DNA of 64,000 bases from Oscillospiraceae bacterium (GTDB taxonomy: Bacteria; Bacillota; Clostridia; Oscillospirales; Oscillospiraceae): the NCBI GenBank assembly GCA_017538965.1, contig JAFYHU010000080.1, positions 186,001 to 250,000 on the forward strand, written 5' to 3'. Positions 17,362 to 26,356 of this stretch are shown piece by piece. How positions within the stretch are numbered: the first letter of the stretch is position 1; the number at the start of each line of letters is the position of its first letter. The notes under the pieces are model-generated. The model was given only the letters and a program-made list of their open reading frames with translations, searched no databases and was not told the origin of the DNA. The position numbers and the translations under genes are program-made.

Positions 17362-19625
17362 ACTACAGGTATCCGATCGAAGCATGGCAGATCACCGAAA
17401 AAGACTTTCAGCTCAATGAACTGCGGGAGAGCGAATCGGTTTTCGCCCTGGCAAACGGATTCATCGGCATGCGGGGCAATCTGGAAGAGCAGACGGCGAC
17501 CGGCGCCGAAACCATACAGGGCAGTTTCCTCAACGGCGTTTTTGACACCGAGCCCATCGTCTACGGGGAAGCGGCATACGGTTACGCCAAAAACCATGAG
17601 ACTATCTGCAACGTGATGGACGCCAAAAGCCTGATCCTGGAGGCGGACGGAGAGCGGCTGGACATGGGAAAGAGCCGGGTCACGGAGCATCAGCGCGTGC
17701 TGGACCTGCGCGGCGGCATTCTGACGCGGCGTTTTGTATGGGAGACGAAGAGCGGCTGCACACTGAAAGTCGAACAGAAACGCCTGGTAAGCCTGACCCA
17801 CAGGAATCTGGCGGCGACGGCGCTGTCGCTGCAGTGCCTCCGGGGAAGCTGCCGTCTCACTCTGGAGAGTGCCGTCCGTCCAGCCGTGATCGCCGAGGGT
17901 GACCCGAACGATCCGCGCAACGCCGCGGGAAAGGACCGCCGTCTGCTCTGCAGCGGCGCGGAAGTGCAGGGAGCGATGATCGCCCTGCAGCAGAAGACCA
18001 AGAATTCCGGTTTTACCGTCAGCTGCGCCGCTGACCATCGGGGAAGCATTGCGTTTACCGCCGAGGCGGGGAAGGACGGTGTTTCCTGGATCGGGAAAGC
18101 GGCCCTGCAGAGCGGCGACAGCCTGCGCCTGGAGAAAAGCATCTGCTATACCGCTTCCGGAAAAGACGAGGCGGACAGCTGGGAAGAGGCCATGAACGGC
18201 TGCCGCGAGGCGCCGGGCTTTGACAAACTGGCGGAAGAGCAGCGTGCCTATCTGGATGCCTTCTGGGAGCGCGCCGGGATCGACATCGAGGGGGACGACG
18301 CCCTGCTGCAGGGGTTGCGTTTCAACCTCTTCCATCTGCTGCAGTCGGTGGGGCGCGACGGCAGGCGGAACATCGCGGCCAAGGGCCTGACCGGCGAGGG
18401 CTATGAAGGGCACACCTTCTGGGACACAGAGGCCTACATTCTGCCGGTCTTCCTCTATACGGAACCGGAACTCGCCAGAAAACTGCTGGAATACCGCTAT
18501 ACCACCCTGCCGCAGGCGAGAGAACGCGCCAGAGTCATGGGGCATCCGAAGGGAGCGCTCTTCCCGTGGCGCACGATCGACGGCGAAGAGTGCAGCGCGT
18601 ATTTCCCCGCGGGGACAGCGCAGGTGCACATCGACGGCGATATCGCGCATGCCGTCTGGGAGTACTGGCAGGCGACGGGAGACCTCGCCTTTCTGAGCGA
18701 AATGGGTGCGGAGATCCTGGCCGAAACGGCAAGGCTCTTTGCCGATATCGGCTTCTTCAGCGAGGAGAAGAACGGACGCTTCGTCATCAACTGCGTGACC
18801 GGGCCGGACGAATACAACGTCATGGTCAACAACAACGTCTATACCAACAGCGTCGCGGAGGAGAACCTCCGGAACGCGGCGGCGGCGATGCAGATTCTGA
18901 AGGCGGAATGCCCGCGGGAGTACGCGGCCCTTTGCACGAAGATCGGCTTTTCGGAAGAGGAGGCGGCCTTCTGGCAGAAAGCCGCGGAAGGCATGTATTA
19001 TCCGCCCGCGCAGGACGGAATCGTGCCGCAGGACGACGGATTCCTGGCGCGCAAACCCTGGCCGCTTGAGAGCATCCCGGCCGAAAAGCATCCGCTGCTG
19101 ATGCACTATCACGGCCTGACGATCTACCGGCACATGGTCTGCAAACAGGCGGACCTGATTTTGGCCATGATTCTCTTCGGAGACCGCTATACCGAGGAGG
19201 AAAAGAAGAAAAACTTTGCCTTCTACGACAGCGTAACCACGCACGACTCCAGCCTCTCCATGGCGGTCTTCTCAATCCTGGCGGCGGAGATCGGAGAGAT
19301 TCGGAAGGCCTGCGACTACTTCCTCTCTTCCGCCCGCCTGGACCTCGACAACATCCATCACAACACGAAAGACGGACTGCATATGGCCAACATGGCGGGG
19401 ACCTGGATTGGCATGACCCGCGGCTTCGGCGGCATGCGAATCCGGGACGGCATGCTGAGCTTTGCCCCCGTATGCCCGCCGGAGTGGGAGAGCTTTTCTT
19501 TCTGCGTGTGCTTCCGGGGAAGGATTATCCGGGTGCATGCGGATCACAGCGGCGCTTCCTACGAACTGAAATCCGGAGACGCGATCACGATCCTGTCCTG
19601 CGGCAAGCCCGTCACCCTGTCCTGA
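17358..19625 (+). CDS. Glycoside hydrolase family 65 disaccharide phosphorylase
   Basis: Cytoplasmic enzyme of 755 residues that reversibly phosphorolyses an alpha-glucoside to beta-glucose 1-phosphate and a sugar. The N-terminal beta-sandwich domain contains ANGFIGMRGNLEE. The (alpha/alpha)6 catalytic domain contains EGHTFWDTEAYILPVF, and the general acid lies in VTGPDEYN (Glu485). HHNTKDGLHMANMAGTW near the C-terminus is typical. Maltose, trehalose, kojibiose or nigerose specificity cannot be assigned by eye. The start is the ATG at 17358, which overlaps the decarboxylase stop. Its beta-glucose 1-phosphate would need a beta-phosphoglucomutase, which is not seen here. Confidence 0.92.
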   Translation: MNYRYPIEAWQITEKDFQLNELRESESVFALANGFIGMRGNLEEQTATGAETIQGSFLNGVFDTEPIVYGEAAYGYAKNHETICNVMDAKSLILEADGERLDMGKSRVTEHQRVLDLRGGILTRRFVWETKSGCTLKVEQKRLVSLTHRNLAATALSLQCLRGSCRLTLESAVRPAVIAEGDPNDPRNAAGKDRRLLCSGAEVQGAMIALQQKTKNSGFTVSCAADHRGSIAFTAEAGKDGVSWIGKAALQSGDSLRLEKSICYTASGKDEADSWEEAMNGCREAPGFDKLAEEQRAYLDAFWERAGIDIEGDDALLQGLRFNLFHLLQSVGRDGRRNIAAKGLTGEGYEGHTFWDTEAYILPVFLYTEPELARKLLEYRYTTLPQARERARVMGHPKGALFPWRTIDGEECSAYFPAGTAQVHIDGDIAHAVWEYWQATGDLAFLSEMGAEILAETARLFADIGFFSEEKNGRFVINCVTGPDEYNVMVNNNVYTNSVAEENLRNAAAAMQILKAECPREYAALCTKIGFSEEEAAFWQKAAEGMYYPPAQDGIVPQDDGFLARKPWPLESIPAEKHPLLMHYHGLTIYRHMVCKQADLILAMILFGDRYTEEEKKKNFAFYDSVTTHDSSLSMAVFSILAAEIGEIRKACDYFLSSARLDLDNIHHNTKDGLHMANMAGTWIGMTRGFGGMRIRDGMLSFAPVCPPEWESFSFCVCFRGRIIRVHADHSGASYELKSGDAITILSCGKPVTLS

Positions 19626-19670
19626 CTTCCGGGACGGAGAGAACAGAGAAAAGAGAAAGACGGAAGAAAC

Positions 19671-20465
19671 ATGGAACAGCTTTATGAGACAATCCTGAAC
19701 GCCGTCGAACAGGCCGAGCGGAAAGCGGCAGAGCTGCTGCTGCAGGCGCACGGAATCCTGGCGGAAATGAAAAACGGAAAACGGGACGTCGTCACCGAGT
19801 ACGACCGGCGCGTTCAGGACTTCCTGATCCGGGAGCTTCGGGAAGCGGTGCCCGGCGCGGGCTTTTTCTGCGAAGAAATGACGGAGAAGGATCGGCCGGA
19901 TGCCGAGCAGCTTTTCATCATCGATCCGATCGACGGCACGATGAATTTCGTCCACGGCTTTCATCACAGCTGCATCTCGGTCGCCTATGCCGAGCGCGGA
20001 TCGGTTCGTGTCGGAGCCGTCTACAATCCGTATGTCGATGAGATGTTCTCGGCGATCCGGGGAAAGGGAGCCTTTCTGAACGGGCGGCCCATCTCCATCA
20101 CGGACGCCGACCTCACCGATAGCGTGGTCTGCTTCGGATCGGCTCCCTATAATCCCGAACTCGCCGACGAAACCTTCCGCCTGGTGCGTCTGGCCTTTGA
20201 TGCCGGACTCGATGTGCGCCGGGAAGGAGCGGCCGCTCTGGACCTGTGTACGGTTGCCGCCGGACGGGCTGGGCTGTACTTTGAAATGAAAGTCAGCCTC
20301 TGGGATTATGCCGCCGGCGTTCTCATCGCGGAAGAAGCGGGCGGACGCTGCTGCACGATCGAAGGAGAGAGCCTTCCGATGGACGGAAGCAGGTGCAGCA
20401 TCCTCGCCGGATCCCCAGCCGCCGCAGCAGATTTTCTGAAGATCGTGCGAAACGGAAACCGGTGA
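19671..20465 (+). CDS. Inositol monophosphatase family protein
   Basis: Metal-dependent phosphatase of 264 residues in the IMPase/SuhB/CysQ superfamily. The metal-binding motifs are intact: EEMTE (Glu68 region), DPIDGTMNFVHG, and WDYAAGVLIAEEAGG near the C-terminus. KRDVVTEYDRRVQ matches the usual N-terminal motif. The family hydrolyses inositol phosphates, fructose bisphosphate or PAP; the substrate here is unknown. It lies 45 bp after the GH65 gene with an imperfect purine-rich site (GACGGAAGAA), and 5 bp before the isochorismatase-fold gene. Confidence 0.9.
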   Translation: MEQLYETILNAVEQAERKAAELLLQAHGILAEMKNGKRDVVTEYDRRVQDFLIRELREAVPGAGFFCEEMTEKDRPDAEQLFIIDPIDGTMNFVHGFHHSCISVAYAERGSVRVGAVYNPYVDEMFSAIRGKGAFLNGRPISITDADLTDSVVCFGSAPYNPELADETFRLVRLAFDAGLDVRREGAAALDLCTVAAGRAGLYFEMKVSLWDYAAGVLIAEEAGGRCCTIEGESLPMDGSRCSILAGSPAAAADFLKIVRNGNR

Positions 20466-20470
20466 AAGAT

Positions 20471-21058
20471 ATGTACCATACAGCTTTGCTTGTCATTGAT
20501 ATGCAGAACGGCTTTCTCTGTGAGAAATCGCCGCTGTTCATAGACGGTGCGCCCGCCACTGTGCCGGCCTGCGCCAAAGTAATCGCCCATTGCCGGAGAC
20601 AGGGGATTCCCGTGTTCTTTATTACGCGCGCCTATGCCGCTGACGGGAGCGATGTGGAGCAGCCCCGCCGCGACGCCTGGGAAACGGGCGGGAAGCCGCT
20701 CTCGCCGGGCTGCGCGAAGGAGATTTCCGCGGAGATGCCGGAGGCATTTGGGACGGATGAACACGATTATCGAATCGTCAAGCCCAGATATTCGGCATTC
20801 TTTGCCACAGAACTGGACCTGATCCTGCGGCGACTGGGGATTCAGCATCTGATTCTCAGCGGAACAACCACGCCGAACTGCATTCGGACGACCTGCTATG
20901 ACGCGATCTCGCTGGACTACAGGGTTACGGTTCTGAGCGACTGTACCTCCTCCAAAACACCGGAGATTCAGGAGAGCAATCTGCGCGACATGGCAAACGT
21001 CGGGGCGGAAATCATGGATTCCGAAGCTGTTTTACACACAGAAATTGAGAGGCTGTGA
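20471..21058 (+). CDS. Isochorismatase-family cysteine hydrolase
   Basis: Cytoplasmic hydrolase of 195 residues. The catalytic triad is readable as Asp10 (LLVIDMQNGF), Lys104 (VKPRYSAFF) and Cys137 (TTPNCIRTTCYDA). The family includes nicotinamidases and N-carbamoyl amidohydrolases; the substrate here is unclear. The ATG at 20471 fits the conserved N-terminus. An ATG at 20393 is inside the upstream gene and is rejected. A strong terminator ends the unit, so the run from scfA to this gene may be one transcriptional region. Confidence 0.9.
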   Translation: MYHTALLVIDMQNGFLCEKSPLFIDGAPATVPACAKVIAHCRRQGIPVFFITRAYAADGSDVEQPRRDAWETGGKPLSPGCAKEISAEMPEAFGTDEHDYRIVKPRYSAFFATELDLILRRLGIQHLILSGTTTPNCIRTTCYDAISLDYRVTVLSDCTSSKTPEIQESNLRDMANVGAEIMDSEAVLHTEIERL

Positions 21059-21079
21059 ATAGAGTCCCGGAAAAAGAGA

Positions 21080-21116
21080 AACGCTTCCAGGCGAAAAACG
21101 CTTGGAGGCGTTTTCC
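21080..21116 (+). terminator. Intrinsic terminator after the isochorismatase-family gene
   Basis: Stem AACGCTTCCAGGCG paired with CGCTTGGAGGCGTT (14 bp including two G-T pairs), A-rich loop, then TTCC. It ends the scf-to-hydrolase gene run. Confidence 0.75.
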
Positions 21117-21239
21117 AATTTGAAATAGTATCGTGTCATGAAAAACAATACTATGATATTAAATCAGGGAATTCGTCTTAAGGTTTATTTTAGGTTGGGG
21201 TAGTAGACTCAAAACAGGAAAAGCAAAGGAGGAAACATC

Positions 21240-22736
21240 ATGAAGAAATATTTTGCTATTGTTTTGAGTGTGGTGCTGCTGGTGATGAGCTGCAGCATAG
21301 CGGTCAGCGCAGCGGCGGAAGGGCCGGCATTCGGAGAGATGCCGGGAGAACCGCCCGAGGGAACGCCTCCCGGCGATCCCCCTGACGGTTTTGGCGGACA
21401 GGGCGGAACACCCCCCGACGGTATGGGCAGACAGGGCGGAACACTTCCCGGAGATCCTCCTGACGGCATGGGCGGCCCCGGCGGCATGCCTCCCGGAGGT
21501 TTCGGCGGCAACGCCGCTGCGGACATCGATTACGCCGGCGCGGTTGAGATCACATCCGCCGACAGCCGGAAAGGACAGACCTATGCCAGCACGACAGCCG
21601 ATGAGAGCGCCCTGCTGATCAGCACTTCGGAAGAAGTGACGATCGAAGATCCGACGGTTACGAAAACCGGGAATTCGAACGGAGGCGACAGCTGCAACTT
21701 TTACGGACTGAACGCGGCGGTGCTCGTGAAGGACGGAAGCACAACCACAGTTCAGGGCGGCACGATCACATCAGACGCCAGCGGCGCCAACGGCGTCTTC
21801 TGCTACGGCGGCAACGGCGGGCGGAACGGCGCAGAAGGCGACGGTACGACGCTGTATATTTCCGACACGACCATCGTGACAAGCGGAGACGGCTCGGGCG
21901 GCATCATGACAACCGGAGGCGGCGTCACCTATGCGAAGAATCTTGACGTGACCACGTCCGGACAGTCCAGCGCGGCCATCCGCACCGACCGCGGCGGCGG
22001 GACGGTGACCGTGGACGGCGGAAGCTATACCTCGAACGGGCTCGGCTCGCCGGCCATCTATTCTACGGCGGAGATTACGGTGTCCAATGCCACGCTGGTT
22101 TCGAATCTGTCGGAGGGCGTCTGCATCGAAGGTCTGAATTCCATCACGCTGACCGATTGCGATCTCACGGCGAACAACACGAAGCGCAACGGCCATGCAA
22201 GCTTCCTGGACAGCATCATGATCTATCAGTCCATGTCCGGCGACGCGAACAGCGGCACCAGCCATTTCACCATGACGGGCGGAAGTCTCACCAGCAAGAG
22301 CGGGCATGTCTTCCACGTGACGAACACCAATGCGGTCATCACGCTTGAAGACGTCGCAATCATCAACGAGGACGCGGACAACATCCTGCTTTCCGTCTGT
22401 GACGACGGATGGAGCGGCGGCAGCAACGTCGCGACGTTTACGGCGACCGCGCAGGAGCTCGCCGGCGCGATCAAGGTCGGCAGCAATTCCGTTCTGACGC
22501 TGGAACTGAAGGAGAACTCGAGCTTTGAGGGATCCGTCGACGGCAGCATCGTAAACGCCGAAGGCGAGACTGTCTCCGCCAAAGTCGGCAGCGTATCGGT
22601 TACGCTGGACGGCAGCAGTACATGGACGCTGACAGGCGACAGCTATATCAGCGAATTCAACGGGGATGCGGCAAACGTCATCAGCAACGGCTATACGCTT
22701 TATGTTGACGGTATCGCGCTGACAGGAACGAAGTAA
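21240..22736 (+). CDS. Secreted Gly/Pro-rich beta-helix protein
   Basis: Predicted exported protein of 498 residues with a signal peptide of about 25 residues. A collagen-like Gly/Pro-rich stretch (about 33-95) repeats units such as GDPPDGFGGQGGTPPDG. The rest is a Ser/Thr/Gly-rich domain with repeated short strands (TVQGGTITSDASG, TVDGGSYTSNG, TMTGGSLTSKSG), as expected of a right-handed parallel beta-helix. No LPXTG, SLH or membrane anchor is visible. A surface-interaction or polysaccharide-binding role is possible but unproven. AAAGGAGG gives a strong start. The gene is monocistronic between two terminators. Confidence 0.85.
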   Translation: MKKYFAIVLSVVLLVMSCSIAVSAAAEGPAFGEMPGEPPEGTPPGDPPDGFGGQGGTPPDGMGRQGGTLPGDPPDGMGGPGGMPPGGFGGNAAADIDYAGAVEITSADSRKGQTYASTTADESALLISTSEEVTIEDPTVTKTGNSNGGDSCNFYGLNAAVLVKDGSTTTVQGGTITSDASGANGVFCYGGNGGRNGAEGDGTTLYISDTTIVTSGDGSGGIMTTGGGVTYAKNLDVTTSGQSSAAIRTDRGGGTVTVDGGSYTSNGLGSPAIYSTAEITVSNATLVSNLSEGVCIEGLNSITLTDCDLTANNTKRNGHASFLDSIMIYQSMSGDANSGTSHFTMTGGSLTSKSGHVFHVTNTNAVITLEDVAIINEDADNILLSVCDDGWSGGSNVATFTATAQELAGAIKVGSNSVLTLELKENSSFEGSVDGSIVNAEGETVSAKVGSVSVTLDGSSTWTLTGDSYISEFNGDAANVISNGYTLYVDGIALTGTK

Positions 22737-22740
22737 GCAA

Positions 22741-22768
22741 AAAACCAGCTCGGAAACGAGCTGGTTTT
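22741..22768. terminator. Bidirectional terminator
   Basis: Perfect 12-bp stem AAAACCAGCTCG / CGAGCTGGTTTT with a GAAA loop. The A-run and T-run serve both convergent genes. Confidence 0.9.
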
Positions 22769-22786
22769 TATCGGAGAGAGCCGCTT

Positions 22787-24163
22787 TCAGTTGGCAGATT
22801 TCATACGGGCTTTTTCGGCGTACATTTCGTGGTCGGCGCGGGCGAAGACCGCGTCGACGGTGTCGCCGGGCTCGTAGGTGCTCATGCCGACAGCGGCAGA
22901 GCAGCGCTGCCAGGGCTCGGCGGATTCGTTCTTTGTCCGGCCGTGGAAGCGTTCTCTCAGAGCGTCACAGAGCTGCTCGCGATTCTCATAATCCACCCCC
23001 TGCAGGACGGAGACAAATTCATCGCCGCCGACGCGGTAGACCGGGGAATGCGCGAAGACCTCACAGATCAGGCTGCAGGCACCGAGGATATATTCATTGC
23101 CGCGGTCATGACCGTAGCGGTCGTTGATGACCTTCAGCCAGTTCAGGTCGACCATGACCAGAGCAAACTCGGCAATGTTGTTCAGAATATCCCACTCCAG
23201 CGCCTGCTTCTTCTTGTCATAGGCGGCCTTGTTTCTCAGCTTGGTCAGGGCATCGATAAATACCTGCTCCTGCAGACCGCGCGATTCGTCCTCGGCGGCG
23301 AGCATGTTCTTGACGTAGTCGCGCATGTTCACGGACAGCTGGGTGACCGCGTTCGCCAGGGAGCGCACTTCGTTGTTCGGACGGATGTCGGGCGGCGTAA
23401 AGACCAGCTCGTCCGGGTCACGCTTGCCGGTGGATTTGCCGGCGAAGTCCGTGACGCTCTGCTCCAGCTGACGCAGCGGAACCGTCACGTTGGTACGCAT
23501 CCAGGACAGCAGGAGGAACGTGAAGAGGAAGCCCAGAACGACGATGATGGCGATGTTGATGTAGATGTTCCGGTAAATGGTGGCATTCAGCTCCTGAATC
23601 GAGACGTCCACGCAGAGAAGCCCAAAGTGGTCGCCGTCAGAGCTGATCAGCGGGCGCGCCAGCGTGTAGTCAACGCCCCATTCCGAGCGGTCGATGAAGT
23701 AGACGTCCTGATTGCCCTGCTGATACTCCCAGATCTCCCGTATTGCCTCGGGCGTGTACCAGTCGGGATCCGTATCGCCGAGGTGCATCACCATATCGGG
23801 TTCATTTTCCTTTTCATAGGTGCTGTTGGCGGCACAGATTTCATACCCCTGGAGGCCGTTTTCGCCCTCGGCGGCCCGCATGATGTAGAGGTAGTGGACA
23901 TCTGCGTAGTTGTCGATCAGGTTATCAAAGAAGGCCTGGAATTTCTGATAGGTCTCGGACTCAACATTAGTTCTGGCACAGACAGCCATGTCGTCGAGGT
24001 CGATATGATTGCCGATATAGTCCGCGAGACTTGCCATCTGCTTCTGATAGCGGTCGTACATGGAATGGGTATAGAGCTGCCAGGCTGCGATCGAGAGAAC
24101 CAGGCACAGGATGACGATGAAGAGAATACAGGCGATGGTAACGGTTCGGTTTAAAGGTCGCAT
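22787..24163 (-). CDS. Membrane diguanylate cyclase (GGDEF)
   Basis: Membrane protein of 458 residues that makes cyclic di-GMP. TM1 is at about 8-30, an extracytoplasmic sensor domain at 31-200, and TM2 at about 201-220. A HAMP-like linker leads to a GGDEF domain with DALTKLRNKAAYD and the intact active site GGDEF (379-383). The RxxD inhibitory site expected just upstream is absent (the stretch reads AHSP), so product feedback may be weak. It is third in an operon, 13 bp after the AraC-type gene, with an AAAGGAG site. Its linkage to a sugar-transport ATPase suggests nutrient-dependent c-di-GMP signalling. Confidence 0.93.
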   Translation of the reverse strand: MRPLNRTVTIACILFIVILCLVLSIAAWQLYTHSMYDRYQKQMASLADYIGNHIDLDDMAVCARTNVESETYQKFQAFFDNLIDNYADVHYLYIMRAAEGENGLQGYEICAANSTYEKENEPDMVMHLGDTDPDWYTPEAIREIWEYQQGNQDVYFIDRSEWGVDYTLARPLISSDGDHFGLLCVDVSIQELNATIYRNIYINIAIIVVLGFLFTFLLLSWMRTNVTVPLRQLEQSVTDFAGKSTGKRDPDELVFTPPDIRPNNEVRSLANAVTQLSVNMRDYVKNMLAAEDESRGLQEQVFIDALTKLRNKAAYDKKKQALEWDILNNIAEFALVMVDLNWLKVINDRYGHDRGNEYILGACSLICEVFAHSPVYRVGGDEFVSVLQGVDYENREQLCDALRERFHGRTKNESAEPWQRCSAAVGMSTYEPGDTVDAVFARADHEMYAEKARMKSAN

Positions 24164-24176
24164 GGTATCAACTCCT

Positions 24177-25064
24177 TTAGAGGACGTAGAGTTCTTCGTC
24201 GCGGCGGGGGGTAGGGAGCGCGTCGAGGGAGGCGCAGCGGCGGGCGTAGTCGCGTGGATTCAGACCGACGCTGCTTCGAAAGACGCGGGCAAAGTAGTTG
24301 CTGTTGGTAAACCCGCAGGCGTCCGAGACAAACTGAATCGAATGGCCGCCCTCTCGGAGAAGCGCACGGGCGTTTTCGATGCGTACCTGGTTCAGGTACT
24401 TCCCGGGAGTCATGCCGATGGAGCGGTAGAAACAGCGGGTCAGATACTCCTGGGTGACTTCGAGGCGGTCGGCGAGCTCGCCGATGCCGTCGAGAAAGGC
24501 GTATTCGCGGCGCATGATCCCAAGGGCGGCTTCCACCACGAGAGGGAGCCTGCGTCCTTCCGCCGGGGCAGCGGAGGCGGTGCCGGAGAGACTCATGAGC
24601 AGGCGGTAGGCCGTCTGGGAGGCTTCCTTTTCCGAGACGGTATGGCCGCTGTGGACGCGCAGGCTGCGCAGCATGCTTTCAAGCGCGAGGCCGCCGGTTT
24701 CAAAGAACAGGCCGCTTTCGTGCCGGCAGGCGTCCAGAATCCGGTCGGGGACGAGACCGCAGAGAGAGAGAAAGAGAAGCGCGGAGTCCTCCCGGGCCAG
24801 AAGAGAAAGACCCTCGCTGCCGGGAAGGGCTGCCGCCTGGTGGGCGTCCAGGGTCCAGGTCCGGTCCGCCCAGGCGAGATCCAGACTGCCGGAGAGGGGA
24901 GAGAGGATACGCCACCGGCCCGGCTCGGCTGGAATTGTTCGGACGGCGCCGGCGGGGACGGACTCGCTGCGCGCCTCACAAACGCCCAGAAGCCCCGAGA
25001 GAAGATCTCCCGGAGCTTCCAGATTCAATGCGCTGTCTGTGGGGGGATAGACGGCGCTCATCAA
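24177..25064 (-). CDS. AraC-family transcriptional regulator
   Basis: DNA-binding regulator of 295 residues. An N-terminal cupin-like sensor region (about 20-150) precedes two helix-turn-helix motifs in the last ~100 residues (IGELADRLEVTQEYLTRCFYRSIG and QFVSDACGFTNSNYFARVFRSSVG). The domain order fits sugar-responsive AraC regulators. The start codon overlaps the stop of the upstream msmK-like gene (ATGA), so the two are translationally coupled. Probable targets include sugar uptake genes, but no site can be assigned. Confidence 0.92.
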   Translation of the reverse strand: MMSAVYPPTDSALNLEAPGDLLSGLLGVCEARSESVPAGAVRTIPAEPGRWRILSPLSGSLDLAWADRTWTLDAHQAAALPGSEGLSLLAREDSALLFLSLCGLVPDRILDACRHESGLFFETGGLALESMLRSLRVHSGHTVSEKEASQTAYRLLMSLSGTASAAPAEGRRLPLVVEAALGIMRREYAFLDGIGELADRLEVTQEYLTRCFYRSIGMTPGKYLNQVRIENARALLREGGHSIQFVSDACGFTNSNYFARVFRSSVGLNPRDYARRCASLDALPTPRRDEELYVL

Positions 25065-26161
25065 TGGCAGATCGCCAGTTCGGTGTCCTTGTCGAAGAAG
25101 TGGGAACGCTTCATTTCGGCCGGAGCCTTGACATACTCGGTGGTCGGGCGCTCGACATAGGACGGCATCTTGACGATGACTTTCTTGTCGCCGACGTAGA
25201 GATAGAGGTTGGTTTCGGCGCCGAGGAGCTCGCAGAAGTCAACCTTGGCGGAGATGCCGTTGTATTCGTTGAGCTCTTCCAGCGGGCAGAAGTCCTCCGG
25301 ACGGAGACCCATGATGACCTGCTTGCCGATATAGGGCTTGAGGGCTTCGTGCTTGGGCTCCGGAATCAGAAGCTTGTCGTCATTCAGAATGGCGAACATC
25401 TTGCCGCCTTCGGCGGCGATGGTGACATCCAGGAAGTTCATCTGCGGGGAGCCGATGAAGCCGGCGACGAAGAGATTGCACGGCGTGTCATAGAGCACCT
25501 TCGGGGTATCGTACTGCTGGATCAGGCCGTCCTTCATGACGACGATCCGGTCGCCCATGGTCATGGCCTCGGTCTGGTCATGCGTGACATAGACAAAGGT
25601 GGTATCCAGACGGCGGTGCAGGCGGGCAATCTCGCTGCGCATCGAGGTGCGGAGTTTGGCGTCGAGGTTGGAGAGAGGCTCGTCAAGCAGGAAGACGGCC
25701 GGGTTGCGGACCATGGCGCGGCCCAGGGCAACACGCTGGCGCTGGCCGCCGGAAAGCGCCTTGGGCTTGCGCTCCAGCAGGTGCTCGAGGTCCAGAATCT
25801 TCGCGGCCTCGTGGACGCGCTTGTCAATCTCATCCTTGGGGACGTTGCGCAGAGTCAGACCGAAAGCAATGTTCTTATAGACGCTCATATGAGGATAGAG
25901 AGCGTAGTTCTGGAACACCATCGCGATGTCGCGGTCTTTCGGGGGGACTTTGTTGACCAGACGGTCGCCGATGTAAAGCTCGCCGCTGGTAATCGATTCG
26001 AGACCGGCGATCATACGCAGGGTGGTCGACTTTCCGCAGCCGGAAGGACCGACAAGAATGATAAATTCTTTATCTGCAATCTCGAGGTTCAGGTTGGGGA
26101 CGACGGGGCGCTCGGCACCTTCGTACATCTTGGTGACATCTCTGAAACTGATGCTTGCCAT
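25061..26161 (-). CDS. msmK: Carbohydrate ABC transporter ATPase, MsmK/UgpC type
   Basis: Cytoplasmic ATPase of 366 residues that energises CUT1-family sugar importers. The ATG at 26161 is chosen because GGAGGAAACAGT precedes it; an upstream in-frame ATG at 26224 would add 21 residues not typical of the family. Walker A GPSGCGKST, LSGGQRQRVALGRAM, VFLLDEPLSNLDAKL and a C-terminal TOBE/OB regulatory domain (VIMGLRPEDF) are present. Such ATPases often serve several importers encoded without one. The 34.5-37.9 kb permease/binding-protein set has none, so it is the obvious partner. Confidence 0.95.
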   Translation of the reverse strand: MASISFRDVTKMYEGAERPVVPNLNLEIADKEFIILVGPSGCGKSTTLRMIAGLESITSGELYIGDRLVNKVPPKDRDIAMVFQNYALYPHMSVYKNIAFGLTLRNVPKDEIDKRVHEAAKILDLEHLLERKPKALSGGQRQRVALGRAMVRNPAVFLLDEPLSNLDAKLRTSMRSEIARLHRRLDTTFVYVTHDQTEAMTMGDRIVVMKDGLIQQYDTPKVLYDTPCNLFVAGFIGSPQMNFLDVTIAAEGGKMFAILNDDKLLIPEPKHEALKPYIGKQVIMGLRPEDFCPLEELNEYNGISAKVDFCELLGAETNLYLYVGDKKVIVKMPSYVERPTTEYVKAPAEMKRSHFFDKDTELAICH

Positions 26162-26291
26162 ACTGTTTCCTCCAAACAAATATATTGTGCGTTCTGCACG
26201 TGTTCCATGGCTATAAGATACCATGCCTGGGAAAAAAACACAAGTCTGATTTTTTGATAAAAGGATAATTTTTTGATCTTATCCCCGCAAC

Positions 26292-26320
26292 TTGTTGTTC
26301 TCGCAAGCCTGTGGTATAAT
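26292..26320 (+). promoter_or_regulatory. Predicted promoter of the ParB-like/BMP fusion gene
   Basis: TTGTTG, 17-bp spacer, TATAAT, then GGAAAGGACAGAGG before the ATG at 26357. It is divergent from msmK. Confidence 0.7.
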
Positions 26321-26356
26321 AGGCACGGTAAAAATCCAAGGGAAAGGACAGAGGTC

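Noticed and set aside
17289..19244. A 651-codon open frame on the minus strand opposite GH65
   Set aside because: It is a shadow of the GH65 gene. Many others of this kind (48107-50026, 10168-12288, 14342-15889) were left out for the same reason.
26162..26224. Upstream ATG start for the msmK-like gene
   Set aside because: MsmK-type ATPases begin a few residues before the first strand, and GGAGGAAACAGT directly precedes the ATG at 26161.
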